Origin: Nitrososphaeraceae archaeon | Lineage (GTDB): Archaea > Thermoproteota > Nitrososphaeria > Nitrososphaerales > Nitrososphaeraceae | Direction of reading: 5' to 3' | DNA length: 64,000 nucleotides | Assembly (NCBI GenBank): GCA_025922715.1 | Contig: JAICHH010000001.1 | Coordinates: 14,428-78,427 of the forward strand | Shown: positions 18,158-27,246 of the stretch, one piece after another | Layout of the letters: each line of letters opens with the position of its first letter | Numbering within the stretch: the first letter of the stretch is position 1 | Position numbers and translations under genes: made by a program | The notes under the pieces: model-generated | Databases searched by the model: none | Seen by the model: the letters and a program-made list of their open reading frames with translations, nothing else | Told to the model about the DNA's origin: nothing

Positions 18158-19264
18158 ATGCCAGAAATATGGCTTGGTTATGGTTCCACAGATGTAGTGT
18201 TAGATATTAAACAAGAAAATTTACTGCACTGTTATCCAGAGTTAACTTTGTTATCTGATGAAAATATAAAGGAAATTCTAACTGATATGAAGTTTTCAAA
18301 GAAAACTCTCATTTTTCCATTATCCTCTTCAAAATCTATTATAAAAATAATATCTTTTTTAATAGAAATTAATAAAACTGATATCACAAAGGAAATTGAA
18401 ATTGGAACATTTTACGAATATTTTCTTCAAATTAAAACTCATTTTGATGATAATATTAGAATTTTTCAAATGGATAAAAAAGATTTTTATGAAAACATCA
18501 AAAAATTTGATAATGTTATTTTTATTTCAAAGATTGGTTATGAACCTCTTTTTGGCTTCAGTGGAACTCCTTCTATACTGATAAGAAATTGTGTAAATGG
18601 TTTGATGGATGAAATTTTTCATTCTAATGAAATTATAAGTCCTAATTCTGGTCAAATAGGCGATCCACTTAAAATAGCATTAGAGTTTTATGATAAATTA
18701 GGTTTCTATTCTATCGAGGTTTTATCTAATCAATATGGAATTTCTCATATTTATTGTGGATTTAATTCAACATTTATTATATCGTCAATTTCAGATTTTA
18801 AATCAAAAACGAATTTTAATTTCAATGAGCAAAAGTCATTAATAATTAGTGCAGGTGCAGAACCGGAAAATCATACCACTCTTACTAACTCGTTATATTC
18901 ATTATGGAATTCTATTGGAATTTTAAAAAATCAAGGAATGGCTGTTTTACTAGCAGAAAATAGCCATGGTATAGGTGATGGTGCTTTAACTATGTATTTA
19001 GAAGGTAAATTGAATCTTTCTCAAATCAAAAAAATCAAGTATATAAATGGATTAGAGCACCTAATTTACCTTGAGAATTTAAAGAATGAGTATAACCTAG
19101 GCCTAGTTTCTTCAATACCTTTCCATTATACTAAAACAAAATTAGGATTTAATACTTTTAATAATGTTAAAGAAGTTTTACAAAATATGCTTGCACGTTA
19201 TGGAAAATCAAATAAGATTATGATTTGCCCTGATCCGAGTATTACATTTTTGATGAAACAATAA
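18158..19264 (+). CDS. LarA-like (lactate racemase superfamily) protein
   Basis: A 368-residue protein that resembles the nickel-pincer lactate racemase family (LarA, DUF2088) in outline. It begins with IWLGYGSTDVVLDI, like the LarA N-terminal PYG strand. GFSGTPSILIRNCVNGL corresponds to the GYSGGRKxILPG loop, and SAGAEPENHTTLTNSLYSL with AENSHGIGDG corresponds to the C-terminal SxGGxPxDxxLxQ/EGxGD region. The lysine of the GGRK motif, which anchors the nickel-pincer cofactor in LarA, is not visible here (GTPS). If homologous, it may have lost racemase activity or act on another ligand. Family assignment is by pattern only. Confidence 0.5.
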   Translation: MPEIWLGYGSTDVVLDIKQENLLHCYPELTLLSDENIKEILTDMKFSKKTLIFPLSSSKSIIKIISFLIEINKTDITKEIEIGTFYEYFLQIKTHFDDNIRIFQMDKKDFYENIKKFDNVIFISKIGYEPLFGFSGTPSILIRNCVNGLMDEIFHSNEIISPNSGQIGDPLKIALEFYDKLGFYSIEVLSNQYGISHIYCGFNSTFIISSISDFKSKTNFNFNEQKSLIISAGAEPENHTTLTNSLYSLWNSIGILKNQGMAVLLAENSHGIGDGALTMYLEGKLNLSQIKKIKYINGLEHLIYLENLKNEYNLGLVSSIPFHYTKTKLGFNTFNNVKEVLQNMLARYGKSNKIMICPDPSITFLMKQ

Positions 19265-19364
19265 GAATTATTTTTAATCGGATATACCTTCAATCTATTT
19301 ACTTTTTAATAAGAATTTGTCCTATTATATAAAGTTAAATACCTTGTCAAGTTAAATATAGAAA

Positions 19365-19862
19365 TTGCAATCTATTCTTAGAAGTGTTGGTGGTTATGTT
19401 ATTCGTAGTTGCGAAGAAAAAGATCTCCCATTTGTTATTAATATAAACATGATAACACTTCCAGAACATTATTCTGATTATTTTTTTAGTTCTATTTTAG
19501 CAGAATTACCTGAAGCATTTATTGTGGCGGAAATAAAAAATCAGATAGTTGGTTACATTATGTGTAAAATAGAATTTGGATTCTCAAATTTCAGAAAGTT
19601 AGGTTTTGTAAAGAAGGGCCATGTGGTATCCGTTGCAGTTTTAGAAGAACATCAAGGAAAAGGTGTAGGAACAGCATTAATGCTAGAAGGAATTAATGGT
19701 GTTATTATTAAAAAAACCGATGAAATCTATTTAGAAGTTAGAGTTAGCAATGAAAGTGCAGTTCAACTATACAAAAAACTAGGTTTTATTATAAAATCTC
19801 GATTAAAATCGTACTATCGTGACGGTGAAGACGCCTTTTTAATGGCCAAAGATCTTAGTTAG
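19365..19862 (+). CDS. GNAT N-acetyltransferase (RimI/Ard1-like)
   Basis: A 165-residue GNAT protein with a TTG start. Motif A is VSVAVLEEHQGKGVGTALM (acetyl-CoA pyrophosphate binding, QGKGVG). The C-terminal motif reads LEVRVSNESAVQLYKKLGF and YYRDGEDAFLM. This is the archaeal N-alpha-acetyltransferase (Ard1/RimI) arrangement, so it probably acetylates N-termini of proteins, with ribosomal proteins possible. Single gene, followed closely by a small membrane protein gene. Confidence 0.88.
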   Translation: MQSILRSVGGYVIRSCEEKDLPFVININMITLPEHYSDYFFSSILAELPEAFIVAEIKNQIVGYIMCKIEFGFSNFRKLGFVKKGHVVSVAVLEEHQGKGVGTALMLEGINGVIIKKTDEIYLEVRVSNESAVQLYKKLGFIIKSRLKSYYRDGEDAFLMAKDLS

Positions 19863-19889
19863 ATATATAATATTTAAATTGGTTTTTTT

Positions 19890-20114
19890 ATGATAATGAA
19901 AAGTAACAGACCTACTGGCATTTTTCTTTTAATTGTTCCTACAGTAATTTTTCTAATATATATATATCTATTATTTGCTTCAAGTCTGGATTTGCTTATA
20001 ATAAAACTTACCATTGTAGGAACTGTAGGAATAATTGTTTCCGTATTCATATGGATTGGATATACTATGATTTCTACTTCTAATCCTAGTGAAATTACAG
20101 ATGATAATATTTAA
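19890..20114 (+). CDS. Small two-span membrane protein
   Basis: A 74-residue protein with two hydrophobic segments (about 10-31 and 35-57). Its C-terminus is polar and ends in STSNPSEITDDN. No family is recognised. The stop overlaps by 4 bases the end of the convergent methyltransferase gene. It follows the acetyltransferase gene by 27 bases and could be co-transcribed with it. Confidence 0.5.
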   Translation: MIMKSNRPTGIFLLIVPTVIFLIYIYLLFASSLDLLIIKLTIVGTVGIIVSVFIWIGYTMISTSNPSEITDDNI

Positions 20115-20953
20115 AGTATCCCTAAATCAAAAACCGTTTGATATATTCTAGGACCAACCTCTCTTATTACTCTTCCACAAATTATCTTATATTGGTAACA
20201 TTGGAAATTATTATGGCAATGTACTTTTCCTTCTTCTAATGCATTCAATTTACTTTTGGCTTTAATATGTGCAAAATAGTGAATAATTCCCTTATTATTT
20301 TCAAGAGCCATAACCGCTGAATCAATAAATTCTGCTGCTTGTTCTGGAAGTGGCATAAGAACTCTTGTAGCTTTACCCTTTAATTGAGTAGATATAATTG
20401 TTCTAGCATCACCCAAAATAGGAATAACTCTGTCTTGAACTTTGTTTAACTTGGAATTAACAATACATAAATCGTGTGCATCAGGATTCGAATCTATACT
20501 ATACACAAGACAATCAGGATTTTTTTTTGCAAGAATAATTGAATAAGTTCCTATTCCTGCAAACATGTTAACGATTACTTCATTATTTCTTATCAACTTC
20601 GAAACTCTAAGTCTTTCAGTCGCAAGACGAGGAGAAAAATATGTCTTTAATACATCTACTTTAAACATACATCCATATTCTCTATATTCTGTAAGTGATT
20701 TATTGATCCCTGTTAAAAAACATAGTCTTCTTGTTCTGTACTCTCCTTGTACTGAAGAGATTTGCTGAAAAACAGTTTTTACTGTCTTAATTTTATTTAT
20801 CAGTATTTTTGCTATGATCTCTTTTTTCCCATCGAGTTCCTCTGGAATTTTAATTATTATTATATCGCCAATTATATCAAATGATGAATAAACCTTTTCA
20901 ATTTCTTCTTTTGTAAATACATCTTTTAATGCATTTTTAAGCATTGATCCCAT
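20111..20953 (-). CDS. Trm5-family tRNA (guanine37-N1)-methyltransferase
   Basis: A 280-residue class I SAM methyltransferase of COG2520 (Trm5/Taw2 group), which modifies G37 of tRNA or builds wyosine. An N-terminal D1/D2 region (about 1-120) precedes the Rossmann domain: VNMFAGIGTYSIILAK is the SAM loop, VYSIDSNPDAHD the acidic ribose site, and RVLMPLPEQAAEFID the catalytic-loop region. The P of MPLP occupies the place of the catalytic Asn in the NLP motif of some Trm5 proteins, so exact activity is open. Its start is 4 bases after the stop of the ABCE1 gene, forming an operon. Confidence 0.78.
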   Translation of the reverse strand: MGSMLKNALKDVFTKEEIEKVYSSFDIIGDIIIIKIPEELDGKKEIIAKILINKIKTVKTVFQQISSVQGEYRTRRLCFLTGINKSLTEYREYGCMFKVDVLKTYFSPRLATERLRVSKLIRNNEVIVNMFAGIGTYSIILAKKNPDCLVYSIDSNPDAHDLCIVNSKLNKVQDRVIPILGDARTIISTQLKGKATRVLMPLPEQAAEFIDSAVMALENNKGIIHYFAHIKAKSKLNALEEGKVHCHNNFQCYQYKIICGRVIREVGPRIYQTVFDLGIL

Positions 20954-20957
20954 GTCT

Positions 20958-22760
20958 TTATCTTTTTATGTAGTAATATTCTCCTGAATTTTTTTGTAAT
21001 TTATCTAATTGACTTCCATTTTTATTTACTCGTGGTCTTCCAGTAGTCTCATCCCTTCTATACGTAATAGCTAATTCTCTAAGAAATTGGTTCATACCTT
21101 CTATCTTAGAGATGGGTTTGCTCGCTATACCGTCTAAACCTGGCTTCCCATTAAATATTATTAAAGAATCAGAAACTATATCAATTAACTGCATATCATG
21201 ATCAATAATTATTGCTGATTTTCCTTGCGCTCTTACAAACCTCTGAATAAATTTTGCTAATGCTATTCTCTCCTCAATATCTAGAAAAGCTGAAGGTTCA
21301 TCTAATGCATAAATATCAACATCTCTCATTAATGATATTGCTATTGCTACTTTTTGTAATTCTCCTCCACTAAGATTCTTTATATTTTTTTCATACAGTT
21401 TTTTAACTCCCATTGGAATAATAATTTGTTCCTCTGCAACACTTCCTTCTAGAATATTTTGATATGCTGTATATAATAATGACTTAACATCAGAATCATA
21501 TTCTTGAGTTATATATTGTGGTTTATATGAAATTTTAGCATTAGTTTCTATCTTTCCATTATCCACATTTTCTACTCCTGCAATCATTTTCATAAAAGTT
21601 GTTTTTCCTAATGCATTTGCACCAATAACTCCTAAAACCTCACCTTTTCTTATTTTTCCCTCGGAAACTTTTAGACGAAATGCGTTAAAATTTTTTTCTA
21701 ATTCTGAATATTGACTAATAATATTGTTTAAAATAAAATCATCAATAGGATTGAATGTATCAAATCTGAATTTTTTCTCTCTAAATCTTATATTTTCGGA
21801 GGGAATAAAACCGTCTAGAAAATTATTGATACCTGCCTTCGTAGACTGTAAACTGGAAACAATTCCATAAGCTCCAGATTCACCATATAGTATATGAATA
21901 TAGTCCGATAAATAATCTAATAAAGTTAAATCATGCTCGATAACCATAACTGTTTTTCCTTTTGAAGCAAGATTTTGTATTACTTTAGCTACGGCTAATC
22001 TTTGATAAATATCATTATATGATGATGGTTCATCAAAGAAATAGTACTCTGCATCTTTAATTGCAGCAATAGTGACGGCTAATCTCTGTAATTCTCCTCC
22101 ACTTAATTCATTTAGGTTTTTATTCAGGGAATTTTTCAAACCTAGTTTCTCAGAGATTTCATCTGCAGTTTTATTTTCATCAAATTTCTTTAAAATTTCA
22201 TCTACAGTTCCTTTGAACACCTTTGGTATTTTATAGATGAGCTGAGGTTTTATCGACACTTTAAAATTCCCATTAGCAATGCTTTCAAAATGTGACTTTA
22301 ATTCAGAACCGTGAAATTTTTCAATAACATACTCCCATTGAATATTTGAATCATAATTGCCAAGATTAGGTTTAAGATTACCTGATAATATATTTACAAT
22401 AGTAGATTTGCCCATACCATTTCTACCAAGCAGACCTACAACAGAACCTTTCTTTGGAGTCGGTAAATGATAGAGCCTAAAAGAATTTATTCCATATTGA
22501 TGAATTTTATGTTCACCCAATTCTTTTGGTAAATTTACTATTACAATTGCTTCAAAGGGACATTTTTTTACACATATTCCACAACCAGTACATAGATCTT
22601 CGGAAATCACTGCTTTTGCATCTTCTTCCCTTTGAACAATGCATTTACCCCCTGTTTTATTTACTGGACAATAAATAATACATTCTAATCCACATTTTTT
22701 TGGTTTACATAATTCTTCATCCAAAACTGCTACTCTCGCCGTTGATTCAGGGTTTCCCAT
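20958..22760 (-). CDS. ABCE1/Rli1 ribosome recycling ATPase
   Basis: A 600-residue ABCE1. The N-terminal Fe-S domain has CKPKKCGLEC...CPVN and CTGCGICVKKCPF cysteine sets for two [4Fe-4S] clusters. Two nucleotide-binding domains follow: Walker A GRNGMGKST and ABC signature LSGGELQRLA in the first, GANALGKTT and LSGGELQKVA in the second, with FFDEPSS and ALDEPSA Walker B sites. It splits post-termination ribosomes with aPelota or aRF1. It is upstream of the Trm5-family gene and probably co-transcribed. Confidence 0.97.
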   Translation of the reverse strand: MGNPESTARVAVLDEELCKPKKCGLECIIYCPVNKTGGKCIVQREEDAKAVISEDLCTGCGICVKKCPFEAIVIVNLPKELGEHKIHQYGINSFRLYHLPTPKKGSVVGLLGRNGMGKSTIVNILSGNLKPNLGNYDSNIQWEYVIEKFHGSELKSHFESIANGNFKVSIKPQLIYKIPKVFKGTVDEILKKFDENKTADEISEKLGLKNSLNKNLNELSGGELQRLAVTIAAIKDAEYYFFDEPSSYNDIYQRLAVAKVIQNLASKGKTVMVIEHDLTLLDYLSDYIHILYGESGAYGIVSSLQSTKAGINNFLDGFIPSENIRFREKKFRFDTFNPIDDFILNNIISQYSELEKNFNAFRLKVSEGKIRKGEVLGVIGANALGKTTFMKMIAGVENVDNGKIETNAKISYKPQYITQEYDSDVKSLLYTAYQNILEGSVAEEQIIIPMGVKKLYEKNIKNLSGGELQKVAIAISLMRDVDIYALDEPSAFLDIEERIALAKFIQRFVRAQGKSAIIIDHDMQLIDIVSDSLIIFNGKPGLDGIASKPISKIEGMNQFLRELAITYRRDETTGRPRVNKNGSQLDKLQKNSGEYYYIKR

Positions 22761-22850
22761 TTGTTTATATGTTTTACATTTATGTATTATATCTCTTGCT
22801 AGGTTGCATTTTTGATTGTTGTTAAGTGTGTTTTGAAGGTTTAAAAACGA

Positions 22851-22858
22851 ATAAATTA
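22851..22858 (+). promoter_or_regulatory. TATA box of 5S rRNA
   Basis: ATAAATTA lies 23 to 30 bases before the mature 5' end of 5S rRNA (22881), the right distance for an archaeal TATA box. A second AT run (TTTAAAAA at about 22840) is slightly too far. Confidence 0.5.
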
Positions 22859-22879
22859 ACCTTATGATACTTTTTATTT

Positions 22880-22993
22880 AGCCGGTCATAGTGGCAGGGC
22901 GCGACCCGGACTCATACCGAACCCGGAAGTCAAACCTGTCGTCGCTGCCTAGTACTGACCTACGTGAGTGGTTGGGAAAGGGCAGTGCTGGCG
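22880..22993 (+). rRNA. rrf: 5S ribosomal RNA
   Basis: A GC-rich island of about 113 bases in an AT-rich gap. It contains the conserved core GACCCGGACTCATACCGAACCCGGAAGTCAAA with the loop B/C motif CCGAACCCGGAAGUCAAA (given as separate pieces), followed by GTAGTACTGA-like loop E/helix IV sequences. Terminal bases GCCGG (22881) and CTGGC (22988-22992) pair. There is no 16S or 23S gene nearby; an unlinked 5S gene is common in thaumarchaea. Ends are good to a few bases. Confidence 0.93.
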
Positions 22994-23030
22994 TTCTAAA
23001 ATTATAAATTATATTAAAGGATGTTAAATT

Positions 23031-24503
23031 TTATAGACCTTCACTCATAATAAACTTGATTATTGTTCGTATCCCAAAACCTGTTGCTCCTGGTGGATTA
23101 TATGTTTTTGACAAACTTCCTTCCTGATTCCATGCTGTTCCTGCAATGTCAAGATGTACCCATGGTGTATTTTCTACAAAATTTGACAAAAAAGCTGCTG
23201 CAGTGATGGCCCCAGCAGCTCGTCCTCCGATATTTTTAATATCTGCATTTTTACTTTTTATCTGCTCATGATGATCCTCTAATAATGGTAATTCCCACAT
23301 TTTTTCATCGGTAACTTTGGATATGTCAAGAATTTTTTTGATTAATTTTTCATCATTACCTATTATGCCTGCTATATTACTACCTAGTGCTATAATACAA
23401 GCTCCTGTCAATGTGGCCATATCAATTATTAGTTTGGGTTTATATTGCTTAATTCCAAAGGAGAGTGCATCTGCAAGTATTAATCTACCCTCTGCATCTG
23501 TGTTAATGACTTCCACGCTTTTTCCATTATACATCTTGATAATGTCACTAGGTCTGTAAGAAGAATTAGAAGGCATATTTTCAACTGCAGGAACTATTCC
23601 AATCACTTTATGTTTTATTTTTAAAGAAGATAATGATTTCATAATTGCAATAACGTTTACACCACCGCATTTATCAAATTTCATTTCCTCCATTTTCTCA
23701 CTTGGTTTAAGCGAGATTCCACCAGAATCAAATGTTACTGCTTTACCTACAAGTAAAATTGGATTCTCTTCTTTTTTAGTCCCTTCATATTTCAATACTA
23801 TTAGTTTAGGAGTATTGATACTACCACCTCCTACAGAAACTATTCCGTTTAATCCCATATCTTTCATAGAATCCAGACTTATAACCTTAGATTTAATTCC
23901 TTGATTTTTTAAATCCAACGCTATTTTTGCAAGATATTCTGGCGAACATTCATTAGGAGGTAAATTACTGATTTCTCTACCTAAATTCACAGATTGACAT
24001 ATCACAGATGTTTCATTGATTATTTTTTGAGATTCTTTTGAATTTGATTCTATCAATATCGAAACCTTATCGATAGTATTATTGTTGTTGGAATTTTTAA
24101 ATTTTTCAAATGAATAAGATGAAAGTATAATTCCTTCTACAAATGATTCCATTATATCTTTAGAGAAATTAAATGTAATAATAGAAAGTTCTTTTATTTT
24201 GAATTCTTTTGCATATTGAATTATTTTTCCAGAAATGATTCTTGATTTTTCTGTATTAAATTCATTTTTGTTACCTAATCCTGCAAATAATATTTTTCTA
24301 GCGGGTAGTTTTGCAAATGTGTGTAATTCATTCAATAGTCCAAATTTATGAATATTGGAAATAATTTCTTTTCCTGCAATACTTATTTCCTCATTGAATT
24401 TATTAAGTAAATCTGAATAATCTTCATTGAGAAAACAGCCAATAACCAAAAGTTCTGTTCTTTTTTTACTTATCTTTGTTTCATCTGCTATAATTTTTAA
24501 CAT
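23031..24503 (-). CDS. pepA: Leucyl aminopeptidase (M17)
   Basis: A 490-residue cytosolic M17 aminopeptidase. The signature NTDAEGRLILADAL is intact (metal-ligand Asp and Glu, catalytic Arg). Earlier ligands lie in GKAVTFDSGGISLKP (Lys and Asp) and DKCGG. The N-terminal macro-like domain (about 1-165) is more divergent. It forms hexamers in this family and releases N-terminal residues from peptides, complementing the oligopeptidase at 12755. Transcribed toward the 5S gene and stopping 38 bases after it. Confidence 0.96.
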   Translation of the reverse strand: MLKIIADETKISKKRTELLVIGCFLNEDYSDLLNKFNEEISIAGKEIISNIHKFGLLNELHTFAKLPARKILFAGLGNKNEFNTEKSRIISGKIIQYAKEFKIKELSIITFNFSKDIMESFVEGIILSSYSFEKFKNSNNNNTIDKVSILIESNSKESQKIINETSVICQSVNLGREISNLPPNECSPEYLAKIALDLKNQGIKSKVISLDSMKDMGLNGIVSVGGGSINTPKLIVLKYEGTKKEENPILLVGKAVTFDSGGISLKPSEKMEEMKFDKCGGVNVIAIMKSLSSLKIKHKVIGIVPAVENMPSNSSYRPSDIIKMYNGKSVEVINTDAEGRLILADALSFGIKQYKPKLIIDMATLTGACIIALGSNIAGIIGNDEKLIKKILDISKVTDEKMWELPLLEDHHEQIKSKNADIKNIGGRAAGAITAAAFLSNFVENTPWVHLDIAGTAWNQEGSLSKTYNPPGATGFGIRTIIKFIMSEGL

Positions 24504-24650
24504 AAATTATGAAAAACAACGATAATATTTTAAATTATTGAATTGAGTTTTAATTGATGTGAATACTTTAATCATTTCTCCAGCTAGATTTTTATCTTTC
24601 TTTATATTTTGTTTCTCTATGCCACATTTGTGGTTTGAAGGTATTGATAT

Positions 24651-26288
24651 ATGATATTTCACATGCGTTACCTAGATCTAAAAAGAAAAATTCAAGAGAT
24701 TAGAATTAATGCTATCAAAGGAATTGCTGAAGCAGGATCCGGACACCCAGGAGCCTCTTTTTCTGCTGCTGAAATCATGGGTGTATTATATTTTAGGGAA
24801 TTACGTCATGATCCTTCAAATCCCACCTGGGCAAGAAGAGATTATTTTATTAATTCAAAAGGACACTCGGCTCCAGGTTACTATGCAACGTTGGCAGTAG
24901 CGGGATATTTTCCAAAAAATGAAATGAAAGATTTAAGGAAATTTGGATCTAGATTGCAAGGTCATCCTGTAAGGTATTCAAAACTTTTAGAACATCATTC
25001 TGTACCCGGAGTAGAATATTCTGGAGGCTCAGAAGGTATAGGTCTTTCTGTTTCAATTGGAATTGCTTTGGCAAATGTTATTGATAATAAAGATAACAAT
25101 GTGTATGTTTTACTAGGTGATGGTGAGACAAATGAAGGTCAAGTATGGGAAGCTGCAATGACTGCACCTAAATTTAAATTAGATAATCTTGTAGCAATTT
25201 TGGATCGAAATAAAATTCAACAAGACGGGTTTACCGAGGATATAATGCCTCTGGATCCAGTACGTGATAAATGGGTGGCTTTTAACTGGAATGTAATAGA
25301 AATTAATGGACACAAAGTTGAACAAATAATGGATGCATTGAACAAAGCTAGTGAAATCAAGGATAAACCTACTATTATAATTGCAAATACCGTAAAAGGA
25401 AATGGGATTAAACATATGGCTAATAATCCTCAATGGCATGGTAAAGCACCTCATAATTTGCATATTCCATTATTAATCGAAGAATTAGAAGGAGAATATA
25501 TGATAGCACCCTCAATAATCGCAGGGGAAAAAGAAAATTATGAAGAAAAAATAAAAAAAGTTGAAAGAGGTGGAGCAGACATTATACATTTAGATGTGAT
25601 GGATGGAATATTTGTCCCTAATATTACGTTTTTAGCAGATACAATTAAAAAATTAAGACCAATAACCAATATACCCTTTGATGCACATCTAATGATTGAA
25701 AAACCATACGACCATATTGAGGAATATATAAACGCTGGTTGTGATATTATTACAATTCATGCTGAAACTTGTGATAATGAGAAATTCTGCTACATTCGAG
25801 AGAAGGTAATGTCTGCAGGAATAAGTTTAGGTATAGCTATTAATCCACAAACTGAACTTCCAGAATGGACATTTTCTTATTTAAACGATATTGATGTCAT
25901 AATAGTTATGTCTGTAAATCCTGGCTTTTCTGGACAAAAATTTATTCCTGATATAACATCCAAGATTAGCAAATTGAATATGACTTTAAAAAGGAGGGGA
26001 TACAAAGGATATATTGAAGCTGATGGAGGTATTGATGCTTCTACTGTTCAAAGTGTATATGACGCTGGAGCACGAATTATGGTAGCAGGTAGCGCAGTTT
26101 TTTCTAATTCAGATATAAATACAGCAATTCTACAGTTAAAACATAAAACTAATGTCACGTTAGAAAGAAACCTATTAAAAAAAGCTGATGAAAATAGTAC
26201 AAGAAAAGATTGGATTATTGCACGTAAGCACATTTTGATACCTGTTGCTAATGAGCTGGGAATAGAAGATGAACTTAACCGACTTTGA
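24651..26288 (+). CDS. Transketolase N-terminal subunit fused to ribulose-phosphate 3-epimerase
   Basis: A 545-residue two-domain enzyme. Residues about 5-275 are the thiamine-diphosphate half of transketolase: SGHPGASFSAAE, DYFINSKGHS, GSEGIGLSVSIG and the cofactor motif GDGETNEGQVWEA with DRNKIQ. Residues 284 to about 497 form a complete ribulose-phosphate 3-epimerase: APSIIAG, HLDVMDGIFVPN, DAHLMIEKP, MSVNPGFSGQKFI and EADGGID, with both catalytic Asp residues. A charged tail of about 48 residues with no known match follows. The transketolase C-half is the next gene (20-base overlap), then transaldolase. The fusion would join epimerisation of ribulose 5-P to xylulose 5-P with its use by transketolase. 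It probably starts at 24651, or at ATG 24663. Confidence 0.93.
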   Translation: MIFHMRYLDLKRKIQEIRINAIKGIAEAGSGHPGASFSAAEIMGVLYFRELRHDPSNPTWARRDYFINSKGHSAPGYYATLAVAGYFPKNEMKDLRKFGSRLQGHPVRYSKLLEHHSVPGVEYSGGSEGIGLSVSIGIALANVIDNKDNNVYVLLGDGETNEGQVWEAAMTAPKFKLDNLVAILDRNKIQQDGFTEDIMPLDPVRDKWVAFNWNVIEINGHKVEQIMDALNKASEIKDKPTIIIANTVKGNGIKHMANNPQWHGKAPHNLHIPLLIEELEGEYMIAPSIIAGEKENYEEKIKKVERGGADIIHLDVMDGIFVPNITFLADTIKKLRPITNIPFDAHLMIEKPYDHIEEYINAGCDIITIHAETCDNEKFCYIREKVMSAGISLGIAINPQTELPEWTFSYLNDIDVIIVMSVNPGFSGQKFIPDITSKISKLNMTLKRRGYKGYIEADGGIDASTVQSVYDAGARIMVAGSAVFSNSDINTAILQLKHKTNVTLERNLLKKADENSTRKDWIIARKHILIPVANELGIEDELNRL

Positions 26289-27246
26289 ATTAAGAAAAGG
26301 GGATATGCGATCTGCGTATGGCAATGCTCTGGTTGATTTAGGTACAATTAATAAAGATGTTGTCTGTGTGGGGGCAGATACTACTGATTCATTAAAAACA
26401 AAAAAATTCGGAGATCAATTTCCTGAACGTTTTTTTAATATAGGAATAGCTGAGGCTAATCTTGTTTCTATTGCAGCAGGTTTAGCAATTGCTGGAAAAA
26501 CAGCATTTGCAAGTACATATGCTGCATTTTTACCTGGACGATGTTTAGATCAGATTCGTAATACAATATGTTATCCTAGTCTGGATGTTAAATTAGTAGT
26601 ATCTCATGCTGGTTTAACAGTCGGCCCAGATGGAGCCTCACATCAGCAAATTGAAGATCTAGCTATTATGAGATCAATTCCTAACATGAAAGTCCTCGCA
26701 CCTGCTGATTCTATATCTGTTTTCAAAATAATTAAAAATATCGCAGAGATTCCAAGTCCATTTTATGTACGACTTGCTCGCCCCTCCTCAGAGATAATTT
26801 ACGATGACAATGATAGTACCTTCCAAATAGGTAAAGGAAATATTTTGAAAGATGGTTCAGACATAACTATTATTGGTTGCGGATTGATGGTATATAAAGC
26901 TCTTAAAACAGCTAAAATATTAAAAGAAAAATACCATATATCCGCTCGTATAATTGATTCTTATTCAATAAAGCCATTAGATAATGATATGGTGTTAAAA
27001 GCAGGACAAGAAACTGGCGCGATTATTACAGTTGAAGAACATAATATAATAGGGGGCTTAGGTAGTGCCGTAGCAGAGATATGTTCTGAATATTATCCTT
27101 GTAGTGTAAAACGAGTTGGAGTTAGAGATACATTTGGAGAGTCTGCAAGAGATTCCGAATTAGATATTTTGCTAGAGCATTATGGCCTAACCGAAAAAGA
27201 AATAGAACGGGCTGTGCTATCTACCATTGATAAGTTAAAAAAATGA
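26269..27246 (+). CDS. Transketolase, C-terminal subunit
   Basis: A 325-residue protein with the pyrimidine-binding and C-terminal domains of transketolase. Its N-terminus reads MRSAYGNALVDLG, FFNIGIAEANLVSIAAGLAIAGK carries the catalytic Glu, and HAGLTVGPDGASHQQIEDLA and LARP follow. It pairs with the upstream fused N-half to make the full enzyme. The 20-base overlap implies coupled translation and a fixed ratio. The C-terminus overlaps the transaldolase start by 4 bases. Confidence 0.95.
   Translation: MNLTDFELRKGDMRSAYGNALVDLGTINKDVVCVGADTTDSLKTKKFGDQFPERFFNIGIAEANLVSIAAGLAIAGKTAFASTYAAFLPGRCLDQIRNTICYPSLDVKLVVSHAGLTVGPDGASHQQIEDLAIMRSIPNMKVLAPADSISVFKIIKNIAEIPSPFYVRLARPSSEIIYDDNDSTFQIGKGNILKDGSDITIIGCGLMVYKALKTAKILKEKYHISARIIDSYSIKPLDNDMVLKAGQETGAIITVEEHNIIGGLGSAVAEICSEYYPCSVKRVGVRDTFGESARDSELDILLEHYGLTEKEIERAVLSTIDKLKK

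Noticed and set aside
20476..20500. GGATTCGAATC-like sequence suggesting a tRNA T-arm
   Set aside because: It lies inside the Trm5-family coding frame and no acceptor, D or anticodon arms can be built around it. No tRNA was found anywhere in the window by eye.
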